Shown piece after piece: positions 61,359-64,000 of a stretch of DNA of 64,000 bases. The stretch is from Alphaproteobacteria bacterium (GTDB taxonomy: Bacteria; Pseudomonadota; Alphaproteobacteria; UBA9655), in assembly GCA_017992885.1 (NCBI GenBank), contig JAGONT010000001.1, positions 1-64,000 on the forward strand, read 5' to 3'. Under the pieces are notes generated by a model. That model was not told where the DNA came from, made no database searches, and saw nothing but the letters and a program-made list of their open reading frames with translations. Positions within the stretch are counted from its first letter, which is position 1, and every line of letters starts with the position of its first letter. The position numbers and the translations under genes are program-made.

Positions 61359-63269
61359 TTATCGTCTCCCCCTGACTGATTTTTGCGTCACAAGGCTTCG
61401 CGTTTCGTCTATCATGAATCGACAATCGATAAGAAATTTTCGAAGAGAGCTTATACGCCCACCATCAAGTTCGCCATTGTGTTTATCATGCAGGTGAATA
61501 GATATTTTATTATTTTTAAAAGAAAAGTGTATGCGAGATCCATCTCTATCCTGGTCAACTTTAATGCCCAGTTTTTCAAAAAGGGCATTAACAAACCCAA
61601 AGCGTAAAGACTTCAGATAGCATAAGGGTGTTTCCATAAAATATATAAAATCTGATTCTAAACTTACTGAAACTCTGTGAGAAAGAGGTTTTGTTACAGA
61701 ACTTTGTTCGAACACTTGTAGTCTTGTGGCAAGACTCGCCGTTGCTTGCTGCGCTTGTTCAATAAGTTCAGGGTGTTTTACAATCATAGAGTCAAGCTCT
61801 CTTGCTTTTGCGAAAATTCCAAAGGCACCATCTTGTGATTGGCTCGTCTTTCTGATGTCCGCTAGCCATTTTCGTACAAATGCACAAGAATCTTCAGTTT
61901 CTAAATTTCCTTGACCATCCATTACGCTCACAGGATCGTAAGAACTTGAAGAACTTGAAGAGCTTGAAGAACTTGAAGCCGCACGACTTTCTGTTGAGAG
62001 AGAAAGAGGATGGCTTTCTCCAACTGTAGATGCATGGAAATTTGCAGGCCCACTACTTATAGATAGGGCCGCAAATGACTCTGAACTTCCTATATCACTT
62101 GTACTGCCATCTATATTCACAAGGCTTTGAAGACTTGAAGGATCGCTTGCCGTTGGAGAGAGAGTATCGACACCAAGCTTTTTTACCTCCGGTGTTGCTG
62201 ATGTTCCAATCATAGTTTTCGCAGGAGCCCTTTGTTTAAGTCGTCTTTGCCCCTTTTGCGGCTTTTTTATAGGGTGGGAAGGGAGAGATCTTTCAGACGA
62301 AAATACGGAAGCTTTTCTCTCTAACATGTTGTCAAGTAGGAGAGCATTCAGAGTTTTTTCTTCAGGCGATAAAAAAATTTCATCGGGGGAGGAAGCGGTC
62401 GAGAAGACCATATCTAAAGGAGTAAACGCAACTCTTAAGGCATGAGAGAGTTTGGCTGGATTAAGCATCCATCTGTGGGGTCGATAAGTTTTAGGTGACG
62501 TTGATAAGTCTATGGATTGTATGGCTTTGATTTTATTAGAATATACTGGTTTTCTTAAAAGAGTTGGATAAAATCTTTGTATTTCTACAATTTCACCTTG
62601 CAGGGATTCTTTATAAGCTTGAGGTAAAGAAAGCTTTTCTACATCAAGTAGATTAAGCCTATTCAGAATGTTACGTATTTGTCGCCGTTGTATCAAAAAC
62701 CAATCATTTTCATTTAAATGTACAGAGTAGTTCGTTAACAAACCATCTTTACCGTTGGGCTTAACTTTTAAAAAAAGGGCAAAAGTAGCTTCGATCTGAT
62801 CAGAAAAATATGTGGGGAAAATATTAACAGCTTTAATACATTGCTCAAGATCATTAAGATAAGGTGCAGTTGGTTCAATGTGCGCGACACGAGCAACTTC
62901 ATCATATAAGTTCTGGAGGAGAGGCACATGAATGCAGTAGAGCTTAAAGGATAATTGGCTAAGCATCTCCTCTTCACTAAATCCGCTGGCCACTAAATTC
63001 CAGGAGGCACTCTCCTCAAAATAGTAACGTGCACCTCTTTGAGAGCAAAACAACAAATGTTTAGCTTTTTCAGCTTGATTTGGTCTTTTAACGCTTCGTC
63101 CAAAATAGGTCTCGTAGTCTGCTTCCTTTAAATGACTTATCTGTTCATGCAAGGATTTCAATTTTATAACATTAGCCTCAAACTCTTGCCTAAAGGTCTC
63201 TTTAACTCCTGCAAAACAAAATGATAAAGAACAACATAAGAAAAGAAAACTTTTGAAAATGTACTTCAC
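61359..63269 (-). CDS. Large secreted protein with Ser-rich linker and HicA-like C-terminal domain
   Basis: 636 residues. Signal peptide (1-20, ending FCFA). Residues 20-300 are mainly helical without recognised domain. A basic/Pro segment (about 320-355, KPQKGQRRLKQRAPAKT) and a Ser-rich linker including a run of ten Ser (about 440) follow. The C-terminus (563-622) reads LFEKLGIKVDQDRDGSRIHF, KISIHLHDKHNGELDGGRIS and LRKFLIDC, which matches the layout of HicA mRNA-interferase folds (GSH, strand, H-x-x-x-ELxxGT, helix), although the usual GSH is GSR-IH. An exported HicA-like domain is unusual. Candidate effector or toxin; not established. Confidence 0.7.
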   Translation of the reverse strand: MKYIFKSFLFLCCSLSFCFAGVKETFRQEFEANVIKLKSLHEQISHLKEADYETYFGRSVKRPNQAEKAKHLLFCSQRGARYYFEESASWNLVASGFSEEEMLSQLSFKLYCIHVPLLQNLYDEVARVAHIEPTAPYLNDLEQCIKAVNIFPTYFSDQIEATFALFLKVKPNGKDGLLTNYSVHLNENDWFLIQRRQIRNILNRLNLLDVEKLSLPQAYKESLQGEIVEIQRFYPTLLRKPVYSNKIKAIQSIDLSTSPKTYRPHRWMLNPAKLSHALRVAFTPLDMVFSTASSPDEIFLSPEEKTLNALLLDNMLERKASVFSSERSLPSHPIKKPQKGQRRLKQRAPAKTMIGTSATPEVKKLGVDTLSPTASDPSSLQSLVNIDGSTSDIGSSESFAALSISSGPANFHASTVGESHPLSLSTESRAASSSSSSSSSSSSYDPVSVMDGQGNLETEDSCAFVRKWLADIRKTSQSQDGAFGIFAKARELDSMIVKHPELIEQAQQATASLATRLQVFEQSSVTKPLSHRVSVSLESDFIYFMETPLCYLKSLRFGFVNALFEKLGIKVDQDRDGSRIHFSFKNNKISIHLHDKHNGELDGGRISSLRKFLIDCRFMIDETRSLVTQKSVRGRR

Positions 63270-63510
63270 TATAACCTCACAAAAAAAATAACAATCTATA
63301 TTTAAGCAATAAATAATATGCTGTCAATTTTTAAAAGATAATAAACTTCAGAATATTTTGAGATTTATTGGTCTATGCTTCCACTCAGCTGTTTTGCGTA
63401 TTCAATATGCTTTTTTATTGAACCAAGAAAATCTATGCTGTAAGCCATAGGATCTCTTCGCAGAAGCTATTATTAAATCCATAGCTTACTATAAAATATT
63501 GCGTTGTTAA
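63270..63510. other. Intergenic region
   Basis: About 240 AT-rich bases upstream of the secreted protein gene; a promoter is expected near 63300. It contains TTACTATAAAAT (63486-63497), the same string as at the edge of the IS630 region, but no transposase sequence. Confidence 0.3.
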
Positions 63511-63720
63511 GGTGAGTTATCTATATCAAAGGAGAAAACAATTAAAGAAGGAAGAAAAAAGTCGCAATTTCTACTGTATTGAACGTTCCTATGGTTCTTT
63601 TCAGAGGGGATTCTCCTTACCTGAGGATACAGATCAGAGAGATTATTAAAGGCTGTTTCGCAAACGGCATATTAAGTATTTTTTGCCACGTAAAGTTATA
63701 AAAAAACCAAAAAAAATCCC
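63511..63720 (+). pseudogene. Hsp20 small heat-shock protein remnant
   Basis: Translated in successive frames the segment reads GELSISKEKTIKE, KEEKSRNFYCIERSYGSFQR, GFSLPEDTDQ, EIIKGCFANGILSIF and LPRKVIKKPKK. This matches the end of the alpha-crystallin domain (ERSYGSFxRxFxLPE...A.FxNGVLxIxLPK). At least three frameshifts and no N-terminal half, so the gene is dead. Confidence 0.85.
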
Positions 63721-63787
63721 ACTTAGAAAATATTATGTCTTTTTTTACAATATAGATGGTGAATTATATTCCTTCAAACCTAAGTTG

Positions 63788-64000
63788 TTAAACTGACAGA
63801 CTTTGAAGAACTCCCAATGCTCTCTTCCGAGCAAAAGCATGATCAACGATAGGAAAGGGATAGGTCGTTCCCAACTTAATTCCTGCCCTTTCTAAAACTT
63901 CAGGAGGGGCTTGCCAAGGAGAATGAATATAAGGAGAATCCAGAGTTTGGAGCTCTGGTACCCATTGCTTGATATAAGTTCCCTTGAAGTCAAATTTTTG
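63788..64000 (-). CDS. phrB: Deoxyribodipyrimidine photolyase, C-terminal part (partial)
   Basis: Light-dependent DNA repair enzyme of the photolyase/cryptochrome family; only the last 70 codons are in the window and the gene runs off the right edge. It reads FDFKGTYIKQWVPELQTLDS, YIHSPWQAPPEVLERAGI, then YPFPIVDHAFARKRAL, which is the conserved end of class I photolyases (YIRRWVPEL, IHxPW, YPxPIVDH). The frame is open to the edge and the stop TAA is at 63788. Confidence 0.88.
   Translation of the reverse strand, partial: QKFDFKGTYIKQWVPELQTLDSPYIHSPWQAPPEVLERAGIKLGTTYPFPIVDHAFARKRALGVLQSLSV

Overview
The window is AT-rich DNA from an alphaproteobacterium, most likely a host-associated or intracellular one of the Holosporales/Paracaedibacter kind. 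This is inferred from gene order and content, not from any marker-gene comparison. The clues are the alphaproteobacterial cluster argS - SPOR protein - nagZ - tatAB, rluD - rpoH, tolB - pal, yfgM - bamB - der, a Rickettsia-type 17 kDa surface antigen, an organophosphate:phosphate antiporter, tandem nucleoside hydrolases, many secreted proteins of unknown family, and broken insertion sequences and pseudogenes. No rRNA, tRNA or CRISPR array was recognised.

Region by region. 0.2-6.6 kb: minus-strand operon argS, SPOR protein, nagZ, M50 protease, tatA, tatB, then erpA and an OPA-type transporter. 6.9-12.4 kb: two tandem nucleoside hydrolases translationally coupled to alanine racemase, a response regulator with an unusual output domain, and an alanine/glycine:cation symporter. 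12.6-15.3 kb: a Mn/Zn-type ABC importer behind a perfect 17-bp palindrome resembling a Fur-family operator. 15.7-20.7 kb: two small secreted proteins, pal, tolB, rpoH, rluD. 21-24.2 kb: an 876-residue secreted proline-rich repeat protein and a tiny secreted peptide. 24.2-31.5 kb: a lipoprotein-tagged nucleotidyltransferase, acnA, der, bamB, yfgM-like gene and a YciA-type thioesterase. 31.7-38.3 kb: a small membrane protein, a secreted ELM1-like protein, umuDC and rne. 38.8-46.7 kb: a secreted 555-residue protein ending in a miniature inverted-repeat element, recG, a YgjP-type metallopeptidase, a 56-residue basic protein, a DUF6314 protein, a FadL/OmpP1-type porin and gpt. 46.7-56.5 kb: the accessory part, with DedA and LysE proteins, IS4, IS982 and IS630 remnants, dispersed repeats, a degraded cluster of resistance-like genes lodged inside an IS630 transposase, MgtC, and secreted proteins. 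56.6-64 kb: glutaryl-CoA dehydrogenase with an ALDH7-type aldehyde dehydrogenase (end of lysine breakdown), a 17 kDa antigen homologue, a CDF exporter, a large secreted protein with a HicA-like C-terminus, a dead Hsp20 gene and the 3' end of a photolyase gene.

The core genes are envelope upkeep (Tol-Pal, Bam, Tat, NagZ, Alr), translation, DNA repair and RNA decay. Around them is a scavenging set: sugar-phosphate antiport, nucleoside hydrolases plus Gpt for purine salvage, amino-acid symport, fatty-acid porin, metal import and export, and lysine breakdown. The best candidates for undescribed biology are the secreted proteins: the Pro-rich repeat protein with an Ena/VASP-like layout (polyproline followed by a WH2/GAB-like segment), and two large secreted proteins that seem to share a HicA-like C-terminal fold.
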